Shown: positions 18,201 to 26,793, counted from the first letter of the stretch. The stretch: DNA of 40,957 nt from Prosthecochloris marina (GCF_003182595.1 NZ_PDNZ01000012.1:1-40957), one strand, 5' to 3'. The notes: generated from the letters alone by a model not told the origin. Translations and numbers: made by a program.

Positions 18201-18830
18201 GACTTCCTCACAGAGCAAAAAGAGGACCTGCTGGGCGCCGAAGCACAATTACGAGCAACAATCGAGGAAATCAATAAAACAGCACTGAAAAAGTTCGAAG
18301 AAACTTTTTCAGCGGTAAGGAACAACTTTATCCGAATATTCAGGGAGCTGTTCGAGGAAACAGATGAGGCCGATCTTCTGCTCAGCGAGGAAGATGATCC
18401 GCTTGAAGCACATATAGCGATAGTTGCGAAACCACGGGGTAAAAAACCTTTATCGATCGAACAGTTGAGCGGTGGTGAAAAAGCTTTGACCGCACTTTCG
18501 TTGCTGTTTGCTATTTATCTGGTCAAGCCAAGCCCATTCTGTATTCTCGATGAGGTCGATGCCCCACTTGACGATGCGAATATCGATCGTTTTATTAAAC
18601 TTCTCAAAAAATTTGAGAATAACACCCAATTTATTATTGTTACGCACAACAAGAAAACCATGGCCTCTTCTCAGGCTCTTTATGGAGTAACCATGGAAGA
18701 AGAAGGGATTTCCAAACTGATCCCGGTCAAACTCGGAAGAGCTCAATCAGAAGAATTTTCCACTACCAATGTTGAAGAAACTGGTCCTGTTCGACATAGA
18801 CGGAACGTTGCTGCTCACAAACAGCAATAA
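15222..18830 (+). CDS. smc: Chromosome partition protein SMC
   Basis: The 1202-residue ATPase condenses and segregates chromosomes as a dimer with ScpA and ScpB. I start it at the ATG of MYLSKIELFGFKSF; a TTG 36 bases upstream would add a non-family tail. The N-terminal head has Walker A GPNGCGKTN (about 31-39), then long coiled coil, a hinge around residues 500-640 (YGCLSDLIELDDVHRKAVNALFG), a second coiled coil, and the C-terminal head with signature LSGGEKALTALSLLFA and Walker B FCILDEVDAPLDDAN. The last 62 bases overlap the next gene in another frame, and the overlapped tail (NVEETGPVRHRRNVAAHKQQ) lies outside the ATPase core. Confidence 0.97.
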   Translation: MYLSKIELFGFKSFAHKVKITFDKGLTAIVGPNGCGKTNVVDAIRWVLGEQKSSLLRSTKMENIIFNGSRKFKSLSMSEVSITIENTRNILPTEYTEITVTRRVYRNGDSDYLLNQVPCRLKDILNLFADTGMGSDAYSVIELKMIEEIINNRSDERLRLFEEAAGITRYKQRRKQTFKQLENTTRDLERVDDVLAEVSKKVRNLKSQVRKAEQHHQLSASLKDLDLTLNKLNYDDFLEKLQPLRTETNAQESIIQELTAKIATQDSLLQESEFEQLEQEGTLSEAQTALNEKNKAFHTLEKHILQLQEQEKNLRNNIVRITESIAEKQHQFMAFEEQEKKLFKELEPYESDCRIKENELLALKKEQNTLQSTLALSKEDVEKIRESISEHQKQGSLLHVARQKLETTMDHLQNLTRRLGNHREELQKIIERTFPARQKLIELIKTQKTAITTEKNEILSLKQLQNDLKEKLDTKKEFLLHTRSRHDQLKNRLLLANSILDNYEGLPEGVAWLEKEANKPGYGCLSDLIELDDVHRKAVNALFGESLSYYVCSSLQEAKTCVVSLSQAGKGKVTFLILDLLRGSKPIDYPEIEGAQKIKNILSVPANLDHAVSLLTKDCYIARNLEVAEKLALANPGCTFVTPEGEKIGGRGILFGGSSTENEGLRLGKKAERERLLAEERDLSKEIRQEEKKLESLKSRLHEIRIEEKERNLTLREKELGDQEKKLVRMDMEHASRQQEITRTENEVAEAEKRMQTISAELEALLPEMENHRQGQHQLHKTLEEARLRQSKHEEILYRQNQEVQRRNNHYKDSLLELEKLRLRIHSCEQNRKSLLGEKEKMETEICNVETSLASTTEAIGKRREELESLVVLSGTEQQKLNEMETRYNECKLKNQEKRNILRDLRRKHEVEMQVHGELQRKASEFEKSIDNLITSVETRYNCRIEDIEQQAPENFDRNSAQAQIDDMRSRLERFGAINELALEEYGAEKERLDFLTEQKEDLLGAEAQLRATIEEINKTALKKFEETFSAVRNNFIRIFRELFEETDEADLLLSEEDDPLEAHIAIVAKPRGKKPLSIEQLSGGEKALTALSLLFAIYLVKPSPFCILDEVDAPLDDANIDRFIKLLKKFENNTQFIIVTHNKKTMASSQALYGVTMEEEGISKLIPVKLGRAQSEEFSTTNVEETGPVRHRRNVAAHKQQ

Positions 18831-19461
18831 CCGGAGAATACTCATCGATGCCCTGATGGCGGTTTACGGCACAGAAGGAAGTGCGCGCAGTCATAACTTC
18901 GCCGGCAAGATGGACAGTGTCATTATCTATGAAGTCCTAAAAAACGCCGGACTGGACGATTCACATATCGCGGAAAAATTCACAATCGTTAAAAATACCT
19001 ATATTGATCTTGTAAAAAAGCAGCTACTCCCGGAAGACATAGAACTAATGACAGGAATTCCAGAGCTTTTACAAGCACTTTCCGAAAGAAGCGATATCGC
19101 TCTTGGCCTTTTGACCGGAAACTTTGAAGGCTCGGGCCGTCATAAACTCGCACTACCGGCCATAAATCATTTCTTTCCATTCGGTGCGTTCGCCGACGAT
19201 GGTTATCACAGAAACGACCTACCCGTCGTGGCAGTCGAACGGGCATACAGCCTGACAGGAAAAAGGTTCAAGGGCGAAGAGGTTGTCATTATCGGCGATA
19301 CTGAACATGATATCACATGCGCCAGGACCATCCAGGCCAAATGTATCGCTGTGGCAACAGGCACCTATTCAGCCGAAAGGCTCCGTGCACATTCCCCGGC
19401 AGCTCTTTTTGACGATTTAAGTGACACCGAAAAGGTTGTCAGTCGTATCCTAACTCTTTAA
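18769..19461 (+). CDS. HAD-superfamily phosphatase (phosphoglycolate phosphatase-like)
   Basis: The 230-residue protein has the HAD nucleophile motif DIDGT at residues 9-13 (Asp9 nucleophile, Asp11 acid/base), motif II LLTGN, a downstream Lys region and motif III VVIIGDTEHDITCA. The cap is helical (C1 type, ALMAVYGTEGSAR...). The substrate is likely a small phosphomonoester, possibly phosphoglycolate, but this is not certain. Its first 62 bases lie inside the end of smc in another reading frame, and because motif I falls in this overlap the start cannot be moved downstream. It is probably co-transcribed and translationally coupled with smc and followed by nusB 18 bases later. Confidence 0.88.
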   Translation: MLKKLVLFDIDGTLLLTNSNNRRILIDALMAVYGTEGSARSHNFAGKMDSVIIYEVLKNAGLDDSHIAEKFTIVKNTYIDLVKKQLLPEDIELMTGIPELLQALSERSDIALGLLTGNFEGSGRHKLALPAINHFFPFGAFADDGYHRNDLPVVAVERAYSLTGKRFKGEEVVIIGDTEHDITCARTIQAKCIAVATGTYSAERLRAHSPAALFDDLSDTEKVVSRILTL

Positions 19462-19479
19462 TTCATTCAACCCTCTCTT

Positions 19480-19986
19480 ATGAAAACCTACCGCCGAAGG
19501 ATTCGCGAAAAAATCATACAAGCATTACACACGCTTGAGTTGAGAGAAACAGATCTGGAAACGGCTGCCGACTGGCTGATTACAGCGGAAATAGCTGAAG
19601 ACCCCAACGCTGTAAGATTCTTCAAGGATCTACTGCAATGCTGCACAGAGAACAAGGAAGAAATCGACAACTATATAGCAAAACACACTTTTAACTGGGA
19701 TATGAGCAGGATAGCGATTATCGACAAAAACATCCTGCGCATGGCACTCGCCGAACTGCTTTACTTTGAGGATATCCCCCCCAAGGTTTCCATCAACGAA
19801 GCCATCGAAATCGCAAAAAAATTCAACAGCACGGATAAAAGCAGCAAGTTTGTCAACGGCATACTCGATGCCATTTTCAATGATCTCAAAAGCTCAGGTA
19901 AAATCAATAAATGCGGCCGGGGACTCATCAATAATTCGAAAAACACCAAGCTGAAGCAAGGAGAAAAGTCAGCAACAAAACAGTAA
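19480..19986 (+). CDS. nusB: Transcription antitermination factor NusB
   Basis: The 168-residue all-helical protein binds boxA RNA with NusE to support rRNA antitermination. Recognisable segments are [16 protein letters not shown] at the start, [23 protein letters not shown] and [34 protein letters not shown] near the end. The family core stops at about residue 145; a Lys-rich tail of about 25 residues ([17 protein letters not shown]) follows. It sits in a tight plus-strand run after smc and the HAD gene. Confidence 0.95.
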   Translation: MKTYRRRIREKIIQALHTLELRETDLETAADWLITAEIAEDPNAVRFFKDLLQCCTENKEEIDNYIAKHTFNWDMSRIAIIDKNILRMALAELLYFEDIPPKVSINEAIEIAKKFNSTDKSSKFVNGILDAIFNDLKSSGKINKCGRGLINNSKNTKLKQGEKSATKQ

Positions 19987-20003
19987 ACCACGGCTTATCT
20001 TTC

Positions 20004-20699
20004 ATGGTCGACACTCTTACAGAAAAAAAAAGAATCATCGCTATCGGAGATATTCACGGCTGCCTCTATTCCCTGCAACGTCTCATAGAAAAGCTTGAGC
20101 TGCAAGAAACCGATCAGTTGGTGTTCCTCGGCGATTACATCGATCGAGGAACCCACTCAAAAGAAGTCATCGACTATCTTCTGGAGCTTCGTGAACAGTA
20201 TCACTGTTCCTTCCTTATGGGCAACCACGAGCAGATGTTTCTTGATTATCTCGAAACGCATGAGTCATCGCTCTGGCTGCGAAACGGCGGTCTTGCCGTG
20301 CTGGAATCCTACAACAGCAAGGACGGCCTCGATCTTCCCGAACAGCACATAGCATTCATGAAATCCTGCAAGTACCACATCGAAACGGAGCATTATTTCT
20401 TCGCTCATGGCGGTATCGATCCGGAAATGACCATAAAAGATAATCTGCGGTACATGAAGCCTGAGGATTACTGCTGGATGAGAACTCACTTGCGCTCAAA
20501 CTACCTTGAAAACAACCGGTATAACTGGGAAAAAACTCTCGTCTGCGGTCATACCCCCCTCTCCAGACCGGTCGTACTTGAAAAACTCATTGCAATAGAC
20601 ACGGGGTGCGTTTACAAAGATAATTCTTCATTCGGATGGCTAAGCGCCGTTATACTACCGGAAAGAAGGATTGTGCAAACTGAAAACATCGACTCCTGA
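20004..20699 (+). CDS. Metallophosphatase (PrpA/ApaH-like serine/threonine phosphatase)
   Basis: The 231-residue protein has the calcineurin-like motif set: GDIHG (about 14-18), GDYIDRG, GNHE, the FFAHGG His and the VCGHTP His. This is the size and layout of bacterial PPP-type enzymes, which act on phosphoproteins or on diadenosine tetraphosphate. The two cannot be told apart from motifs alone. It lies 17 bases after nusB and 14 bases before nth on the same strand, which points to one transcript. Confidence 0.9.
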   Translation: MVDTLTEKKRIIAIGDIHGCLYSLQRLIEKLELQETDQLVFLGDYIDRGTHSKEVIDYLLELREQYHCSFLMGNHEQMFLDYLETHESSLWLRNGGLAVLESYNSKDGLDLPEQHIAFMKSCKYHIETEHYFFAHGGIDPEMTIKDNLRYMKPEDYCWMRTHLRSNYLENNRYNWEKTLVCGHTPLSRPVVLEKLIAIDTGCVYKDNSSFGWLSAVILPERRIVQTENIDS

Positions 20700-20713
20700 A
20701 CCGATATCATAAT

Positions 20714-21349
20714 ATGACCATACAGGAAAAAATAGCGTTCATCAACAACGCGCTGGGAGCAAAGTATCCCTCACCCAAAAGCGAACTCAAGCATTCAACG
20801 CCGTTTCAGCTTCTGGTCGCCACGATTCTGAGCGCACAGTCTACGGACAAACAGGTCAATATCATCACATCCGAACTTTTCAAAATCTGTCCGGATGCCG
20901 AAAGTATGAGCCGGATGGAGCTCGACCAACTCAAAACAATCATACGGTCGATCAATTATTTCAACAACAAGGCTAAAAACATTCTTGAAGCCAGCAAGAT
21001 GATCGTTGACGCTCACAACGGTGAAACGCCTTCCACTCGTGAAGAACTCGAGAACCTTCCGGGCGTCGGCAGAAAAACAGCCAACGTTGTACTCAGCAAC
21101 GCATTCCATCAGCCCGTAATGCCTGTCGATACGCATGTACACAGGGTTTCGAACCGGATCGGGCTGGTAACGACGGATAAACCACGCGATACCGAAGATG
21201 CACTGGTTGCAGTCATTCCACCTGAACTGGTCATAGCGTTCCACCACTATCTTGTACTGCACGGCCGGTATGTATGCAAAGCAAGAAAACCCTTGTGCGC
21301 CGAGTGCCCGATCACAGCAGCCTGCAGTTATCCCGACAAAACGGTTTGA
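20714..21349 (+). CDS. nth: Endonuclease III
   Basis: The 211-residue DNA glycosylase/AP lyase removes oxidised pyrimidines. The helix-hairpin-helix LPGVGRKTANVVL holds the catalytic Lys, VDTHVHRVSNRIGL the catalytic Asp, and the C-terminal CKARKPLCAECPITAAC gives the C-x6-C-x2-C-x5-C cluster loop. Length is normal. It is the last gene of the smc-to-nth run and is followed by a block of dispersed repeats. Confidence 0.97.
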   Translation: MTIQEKIAFINNALGAKYPSPKSELKHSTPFQLLVATILSAQSTDKQVNIITSELFKICPDAESMSRMELDQLKTIIRSINYFNNKAKNILEASKMIVDAHNGETPSTREELENLPGVGRKTANVVLSNAFHQPVMPVDTHVHRVSNRIGLVTTDKPRDTEDALVAVIPPELVIAFHHYLVLHGRYVCKARKPLCAECPITAACSYPDKTV

Positions 21350-21463
21350 GCGTTCACGACCCCATTCCTTCCAAGAAAACGAAACACGATCCAGGAATTC
21401 CATTGACATTCCTGCTTCTTCCCATGGATGCTGTATCATGCAAGGAGTGACATCTCTTCTCTT

Positions 21464-21722
21464 GTCATCCTCGGGCTTGACCCGGGGATCCATCTTCTTC
21501 TGAAAGTCATCATGGATGCCGCATCACGTGCGGCATGACGCCCCTCCCGCTGTCATCCTCGGGCAAGCGAAGCGCGACCCGGGGATCCATCCTCTTCTGA
21601 AAGTCACCATGGATGCCGCATCACGTGCGGCATGACACCCCTCCCGCAGTCATCCTCGGGCAAGCGAAGCGCGACCCGGGGATCCATAGGCAGCATGGAT
21701 GCGAAATCCAGCCCGGCATGTC
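21464..21722 (-). repeat. Dispersed intergenic repeats, copies E, F, G in tandem
   Basis: Three elements in the same orientation lie at 21464-21539, 21552-21636 and 21649-21722, joined by CCCCTCCCGC-like linkers. F and G carry the insert AAGCGAAGCGCG in the right half, and G is diverged at its end. They fill most of the 476-base gap between nth and the next gene; nothing else is visible there. Confidence 0.85.
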
Positions 21723-21825
21723 TTGGGAAGGCAAATAAGCTGGAAGGACGGTTGATGGTAAAAGGGAATAACAGTATATTTTCAAATAAACCATTGATTA
21801 AAAATACTTTAAAATCGCTCATGCC

Positions 21826-22272
21826 ATGCGAGATCATACGCCCGACTTCAAGCTGCAGGAACTCTCCACCCCGAATAAACAACTTATAAGTGATACTGTT
21901 CGCCGGATTCTTGCCCGTCTGGCGGAAGACCGGCAGTTAACGGCCGATTCATTACTGGAATTATGGGTTGAAGTCCCCGGCGTCAAGAGACCGAGAGGTA
22001 CATACCGGGGAGGGTTTCTGATGCCTGACAGCTTTATTGCCATTACAGACTATTTTCAGGCAAACGATGGGTCTCTCGTTCCTGCAGGGTCGTTCAGTGA
22101 CAGCGAAAACGCCTGGGAAGAGTTGTTCGATGAACTGTACTATCAGGTTGAAATTTTCACCTCACAGGTAGATTCATCAAAAGGAATAACGCTCGAGCTA
22201 TGGACGGGCCATCGCAGTCGGCCTGAAGGAGAATGGGTATACGCAGTCGATACCAAGATAGAGCTGACATAA
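21826..22272 (+). CDS. Conserved-looking small protein, function unknown
   Basis: The 148-residue protein has no signal peptide and no motif I recognise. It is acidic and aromatic-rich (DSFIAITDYFQAND, AWEELFDELYYQVEIFTSQ, LELWTGHRSRPEGEWVYAV) with an RxRGTYRGGF segment near residue 55. The composition looks like a genuine folded protein rather than a random frame. It is preceded by repeats and faces pabBC, from which it is separated by a hairpin. Confidence 0.65.
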   Translation: MRDHTPDFKLQELSTPNKQLISDTVRRILARLAEDRQLTADSLLELWVEVPGVKRPRGTYRGGFLMPDSFIAITDYFQANDGSLVPAGSFSDSENAWEELFDELYYQVEIFTSQVDSSKGITLELWTGHRSRPEGEWVYAVDTKIELT

Positions 22273-22284
22273 GGACTGCATGCA

Positions 22285-22340
22285 GTATGGATGTCGCCCT
22301 GCCAAAGAGCCGCTCATATTTCACGAAGCGGCATCCATAC
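22285..22340. terminator. Hairpin between convergent genes (diverged repeat remnant)
   Basis: GTATGGATG (22285-22293) and CATCCATAC (22332-22340) form a perfect 9-base inverted repeat around a 38-base loop that includes GCGGCATCCAT, the left-half word of the dispersed repeat family. It may end both converging transcripts, though it lacks a U-tract. Confidence 0.45.
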
Positions 22341-22355
22341 CACGCCCCGGTTTAC

Positions 22356-24182
22356 TCACAACACATCGTCACATAGCACCGCCTGTCTCAAACCCCTGAC
22401 GGAATTGCAGATAAAAAAGAGATCGGCAGCCTCTATATCTTCCATAAAGAGAACCGTTTCCTTCACATTGTGCCGGGTAGCAAGAAAATATTGCCGGTAA
22501 ATACCGTTGAGAAGGCCCGAAGAAAGTCGAGGAGTGTAATACAGTCCGTCTTTGACAATGATGATGTTACTGATCGCTCCCTCTGTAACCTCTCCTCTGT
22601 CATTGCAGAAAACAACCTCGTCAAATCCTTTGGCTACCGCTTTTCGAAACAGCTCATCGTAGAGCATGCGCTCTGTGGTTTTATGGCCTCTGAGAGGATT
22701 GTCCGAACGAATAACGGCCGACGACCTGCAAACCCTTACCGGATCACGCGCATGCCGAAGAGTGATTTCATCGAAAGAAATCTCGATTTTTCCATCTTTC
22801 AAAAGTTCGAGCCGGACCTTGTACCGCCCTTTTCCGACAAGCTCTTTTTCAGCAAGGCGCTCGAGTTCCTGCCGGCTCCTGTTTTTATCGAAGGAAAAAC
22901 CGAGCCAAAGAGCTGACTGCTCGAGACGAGAAAGATGTTCCTCCAACCAGACATAGGAACCGTTGAAAAGAATACTCTCGAAAATCCCGAAATTCCTTTC
23001 ATGTTCCGGATCGAGAATCCTTGCTTTCAAGCGGCATTCCGCAAATTCATCGTCCGGCTTCGAGTCCCATACGATGCCGCCCCCTGCCCCATACTCCCCC
23101 TTTTTCCCATGGAGCGTCAGCGTGCGGATCGCAACATTGAAACACATCGACCTGTCGGGCAGAATGTAGCCTACAGCACCGGTATACACTCCTCTGGCAG
23201 AACGTTCAAGCTCCTGTATCAGCTGCATCGCCCTGATCTTCGGCGCTCCTGTTACCGAGCCACAGGGAAAAACAGCACGGAAAAGATCATAAAGTGAGCA
23301 GTCATCGAGCAACTCACCTCGAACCGAAGAAACCATCTGGTGAAGTGTAGGATACGTTTCGGTTACAAACAGTTCCGGTGCTACAACCGAGCCGGATTTG
23401 CAGATTCTTCCCAGGTCGTTGCGTAAAAGGTCTACGATCATGAGGTTTTCAGCCCGGTTTTTCTCGTCCGACTGCAGCCAGTCACATCTCAACCGATCCT
23501 CTTCTTCATTTTTTCCTCTCGTCGAGGTTCCTTTCATCGGCCTGGCTTCGATACTGCTTCCCTCAAGCCTGAAAAAAAGTTCAGGTGACAATGAAAGAAT
23601 CTGACGGTTTCCAAGATTCAAAAAAGCAGAATAGACATCAGGCTGTCTTCCAGAAAGGTACCCCAAAAGGCCAGGAGTGCTTCCTGAAAATTCAAAACGA
23701 TATTTCCCGGTAAAATTTATCTGATAAACATCCCCGGCACCAATATGCTCTTTGATGAGCTTGATCTTTTCAGCATACGCTTCCTTCGCCAGATCGAAAA
23801 CAGGCTCACTATGACGACAATCTCCTGAAAGCATGTGCTCAGTCTGCTCTTTATTCACTAATCGCGGAGCATCATAAACCCCGAACCAGGCTAAGGGCAA
23901 ATCGTCATTGCGGATATGGAACGAGTTGAAAGAGTCAGGCTCGAAGCCGTAACCGGCTTCATAACCGATATATCCCGCAAGACAAAACCCTCTTGCAAGA
24001 CGTTCCTCGAGCTCCCCGAAAAAGGAGTAGATATCCCTGAAAGACCTGAGTTCAATCCATTCGACCGGATCAGAAAACAAAAGGGAACTTCCGGAACTGT
24101 TTTTCAGGAAAGAACCACCCAATAAAACCGTATAAGGTTTTTCGGAAAGTGCTGTGCCGTGCAAGCTATCTTTTTCGAGCAT
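22356..24182 (-). CDS. pabBC: Aminodeoxychorismate synthase component I fused to aminodeoxychorismate lyase
   Basis: This 608-residue fusion makes p-aminobenzoate for folate. Residues 1 to about 365 are the chorismate-binding PabB part: GDVYQINFTGKY, SLSPELFFRLEG, ARPMKGTSTRG, ENLMIVDLLRNDLGRI, FPCGSVTGAPKIRAMQLI and YTGAVGY. From about residue 385 the rest is a class IV aminotransferase fold like PabC, with the PLP lysine in RGHKTTERMLYDEL and EVTEGAISNIII. I use the ATG at 24182; a TTG at 24212 was also open. The start overlaps the end of ppx by 17 bases, so coupling is likely. The amidotransferase partner PabA is not in the window. Confidence 0.93.
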   Translation of the reverse strand: MLEKDSLHGTALSEKPYTVLLGGSFLKNSSGSSLLFSDPVEWIELRSFRDIYSFFGELEERLARGFCLAGYIGYEAGYGFEPDSFNSFHIRNDDLPLAWFGVYDAPRLVNKEQTEHMLSGDCRHSEPVFDLAKEAYAEKIKLIKEHIGAGDVYQINFTGKYRFEFSGSTPGLLGYLSGRQPDVYSAFLNLGNRQILSLSPELFFRLEGSSIEARPMKGTSTRGKNEEEDRLRCDWLQSDEKNRAENLMIVDLLRNDLGRICKSGSVVAPELFVTETYPTLHQMVSSVRGELLDDCSLYDLFRAVFPCGSVTGAPKIRAMQLIQELERSARGVYTGAVGYILPDRSMCFNVAIRTLTLHGKKGEYGAGGGIVWDSKPDDEFAECRLKARILDPEHERNFGIFESILFNGSYVWLEEHLSRLEQSALWLGFSFDKNRSRQELERLAEKELVGKGRYKVRLELLKDGKIEISFDEITLRHARDPVRVCRSSAVIRSDNPLRGHKTTERMLYDELFRKAVAKGFDEVVFCNDRGEVTEGAISNIIIVKDGLYYTPRLSSGLLNGIYRQYFLATRHNVKETVLFMEDIEAADLFFICNSVRGLRQAVLCDDVL

Positions 24183-25734
24183 CCCGTGCTTCAAAACGAA
24201 TAGATCTTTCAAGAACGGTTTCCAGCCAGGCTTTCATTCTTCCTGCAGCCCAGATTTCTATATCGGGATTGTGCATTGCATGCAAACCGATAGTAACACT
24301 GCTGGCCGTCATATCGGCTTCGATGGAGACAATATTCTGGCGATGGCCACGGTCGAGTCCGTTTGCTATACGTAAAATACCGGAGAGGACATCCACAACC
24401 CGCCGCTGCTTGGACTTGAGCTGGCTGTATGCCTCGTGCTTTGTCGAGGGAGGAGATTTCCTGTGATACCTGGCGATATTAGCCATAATATTGATTTCCA
24501 CCGGTGAAAACCCGCGAAGCTCACCGTTAAGAATGAGATACTGACTGTGTTTGTGGTGGGATGCAATGGAAATAAAGGTACCGATATTATGTAACAGCGC
24601 GGCATATTCGAGCAGTTCACGCTCATGGCTGCTCAAACCATGTAACGGTTGCAACCGGTCGAACAATTGCAGACACAACGCAGCGATATGTTCAGAGTGG
24701 ATTTTGTTCCAGTCACAGCGATATCCGAGTTCGATGACACTTTGACGACGGATGTTGAGTTGGAGCCGCCGCTCACCACAATCCGACCAGTTGTTCTTAA
24801 GGTAATGAACCACCATGCCCTCACGAAGAGCCGAGTCGGAAATCATAACCTCTTTGAGCTTGAAAAGAGAAAATATAACATTCATCAGTACCAGGCCGGG
24901 CACAATCAGATCAACTCTTTTTTCATCCAGACCAGTAAGTTTTTTTCGTTGCGATGCATTCATCGCTATGACTGACTTATAGAATTTCTGAAACTCTTTT
25001 CGTGTAAACGAACTCTGGTTGAGTGTCACCTCATCGTCACGCCCCGTCGCAGACCGGATCATCCTGGCAATGTTCTGCGCGGTTCCCGAAGAGGCGATAG
25101 CCCTTTTAATATTCAGCTCTCTTGATTTTTCAGTGGAAGAGAACAGTTCTGCTGCAAAAAACTGCTCGAGCAGACTGAGCTCTTTGTCCGCTATAGGGTC
25201 AGTTGTGATGAAACGTTCGAGCATACGGGCAACCCCCACTTTACGGCTCTCGAGCAAAAAAATCTTTTGATGATCGGCAATGATAAACTCAACCGAACCA
25301 CCACCGATATCGAAAATCAGTTCCGGTTCGGTTGAAAGCCTTACAGCACGGCGGACTCCGTAATAAATGAACTGAGCTTCTTCGAGACCTGAAACCACTT
25401 TTATCTTGATACCGGTCTCATCTCTGACCCTCTGCAAAAAAACATCCCTGTTTTTGGCTTCACGGATCGCACTTGTGGCAAACGCAATGATGCTCTCCTG
25501 CTTGACCCCATGCTGTGACGCAAGTACCAGAAAATGCTTTAGCGTTGTAATACCCGCCTCCATTGCTTTCTCGTCAAGCATTTTGGTTGAAATACTACCG
25601 CGGCCAATGCAAATCATTTCCTTGACCCGATCGATTTCAACGATACCTTTTCCTTCACTTTCCTCGACAATCACCATATGGAAAGAGTTGGTACCCAGAT
25701 CGATTGCCGCAACTTTTCTTGTTTGTGTATGCAT
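24166..25734 (-). CDS. ppx: Exopolyphosphatase / guanosine pentaphosphate phosphatase family
   Basis: The 522-residue protein has the sugar-kinase/Hsp70/actin ATPase fold of Ppx/GppA: AAIDLGTNSFHMVIVE, FATSAIREAKN, SGLEEAQFIYYGVRRA, FDIGGGSVEFII and ASSGTAQNIARMI. The C-terminal 190 residues form an HD-like helical domain (ALLHNIGTFISIASHHKHSQYLI) where the usual HD/HE pair reads HN. Such enzymes cleave polyphosphate or pppGpp and affect the stringent response. Which substrate applies cannot be told here. It is the first gene of a two-gene unit with pabBC. Confidence 0.93.
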   Translation of the reverse strand: MHTQTRKVAAIDLGTNSFHMVIVEESEGKGIVEIDRVKEMICIGRGSISTKMLDEKAMEAGITTLKHFLVLASQHGVKQESIIAFATSAIREAKNRDVFLQRVRDETGIKIKVVSGLEEAQFIYYGVRRAVRLSTEPELIFDIGGGSVEFIIADHQKIFLLESRKVGVARMLERFITTDPIADKELSLLEQFFAAELFSSTEKSRELNIKRAIASSGTAQNIARMIRSATGRDDEVTLNQSSFTRKEFQKFYKSVIAMNASQRKKLTGLDEKRVDLIVPGLVLMNVIFSLFKLKEVMISDSALREGMVVHYLKNNWSDCGERRLQLNIRRQSVIELGYRCDWNKIHSEHIAALCLQLFDRLQPLHGLSSHERELLEYAALLHNIGTFISIASHHKHSQYLILNGELRGFSPVEINIMANIARYHRKSPPSTKHEAYSQLKSKQRRVVDVLSGILRIANGLDRGHRQNIVSIEADMTASSVTIGLHAMHNPDIEIWAAGRMKAWLETVLERSIRFEARDARKR

Positions 25735-25841
25735 CGAAAAACAAACACGCTAACAGGTTGGAAAAATACGTAAGCGCTCCTTGCACATACCCGAAAAGGG
25801 GTTTTCATGGCGCCCTCAAGATACGCCATTTATAGGAGGAC

Positions 25842-25871
25842 AAAAAAAGGCCCGAAAAAATTCCGGGCCTT
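25842..25871 (-). terminator. Rho-independent terminator of the small barrel gene
   Basis: AAGGCCCG (25847-25854) and CGGGCCTT (25864-25871) form an 8-base-pair GC-rich stem with a 9-base loop; on the minus strand it is followed by seven T residues. It lies about 30 bases after the stop of the outer-membrane gene. Confidence 0.88.
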
Positions 25872-25898
25872 GAAAAAAAATGCTGTTCACTTCATCGA

Positions 25899-26468
25899 CT
25901 AAAAGTAGTAGTGTGCACCAAGAGCAACACTGATACCATTCAGATCGAGCTCGAGATCATCATCATCACCACCGTCAAAATCCGCATTGATCATGTGAAA
26001 CTTGTAACCTACTTCCCAGTTGAAACCAAGCTCGGAAAACTCACTGAAGTAATGCTCAGCACCAATCAGAGGATTAATCACATAAACATCGACGTCATCT
26101 ACAATGTCGTCACCATCGGACTCGAGATCTACGCCGCCAAAACCACCTTCAAGACCAACATAAAAACGACTGTTGCTTTTTACCACCGGTGCATACATAA
26201 ATTTACCAGTGAAAAGATACAGTGAACCGTCAAACTCATCAACATCATCAACTTCAAGCGAGGCATCTCCATAAAAGAAGTTACCTTCGATAGCAATCTC
26301 ATCACCAACCCAATAGCGTGCGCTTAGTCCCTGAAGGACATCACCGCCAAAAATGCCCTGGTAACCCAAACCGATTTTATCCGCATTCGGGGTTTCACTT
26401 GCAAAAACATTACCAGCTGAAAAAGCCAGCGCAACAAAAGCAACCAACAGCGTTTTAAACTGTTTCAT
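25899..26468 (-). CDS. Small outer-membrane beta-barrel protein
   Basis: I start it at the ATG with GGAGAAG eight bases upstream, which places a signal peptide at the N-terminus (MKQFKTLLVAFVALAFSAGNVFA). An upstream in-frame start would add 31 residues of unlikely sequence. The 189-residue protein shows alternating strands (GLGYQGIFGG, LSARYWVGDEIAIEGNFFYG, YLFTGKFMYAPV, RFYVGLEGGFGG, FNWEVGYKFHMI) and ends VALGAHYYF with a terminal Phe. Several loops are very acidic (DDVDEFDG, DGDDIVDDVD, DGGDDDDLE), which may bind cations. It has its own promoter and terminator. Function is unknown. Confidence 0.85.
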   Translation of the reverse strand: MKQFKTLLVAFVALAFSAGNVFASETPNADKIGLGYQGIFGGDVLQGLSARYWVGDEIAIEGNFFYGDASLEVDDVDEFDGSLYLFTGKFMYAPVVKSNSRFYVGLEGGFGGVDLESDGDDIVDDVDVYVINPLIGAEHYFSEFSELGFNWEVGYKFHMINADFDGGDDDDLELDLNGISVALGAHYYF

Positions 26469-26540
26469 TTTTACTTCTCCGTTAATAATTGTGTTACCGT
26501 TTAATAATATAATGCAGCTGAGGTGCCACATTACCCCATG

Positions 26541-26569
26541 ATTATAGAGATTTCTTGACATTCAAACAA
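26541..26569 (-). promoter_or_regulatory. Promoter of the small barrel gene
   Basis: On the minus strand a perfect -10 box TATAAT (plus-strand 26541-26546) lies 17 bases from a partial -35 box TTGTTT (26564-26569), about 70 bases before the ATG. Confidence 0.55.
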
Positions 26570-26793
26570 GCACTATAACAACACTTTTTTTTTTCGTCAT
26601 ATCCCTTAAAGAAACAAAAATGTACTTTTTACTGAAGAATTTTCACACCTGATCGGATCCGCTGTTCAGAGAGGAACGTTACACGGTTTTTTCAGAGAAA
26701 CGTATATTGGTTTCATGGAGTTACGTATCTTTACACCCGTATTCGAAAAGCCGGGACAACCCTTTTCCGAGAACCGCTGAAAAGAACAACAGC

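Noticed and set aside
25094..25270. Antisense frames to ppx and pabBC
   Set aside because: They are short, lack ribosome sites and lie inside well-supported genes.
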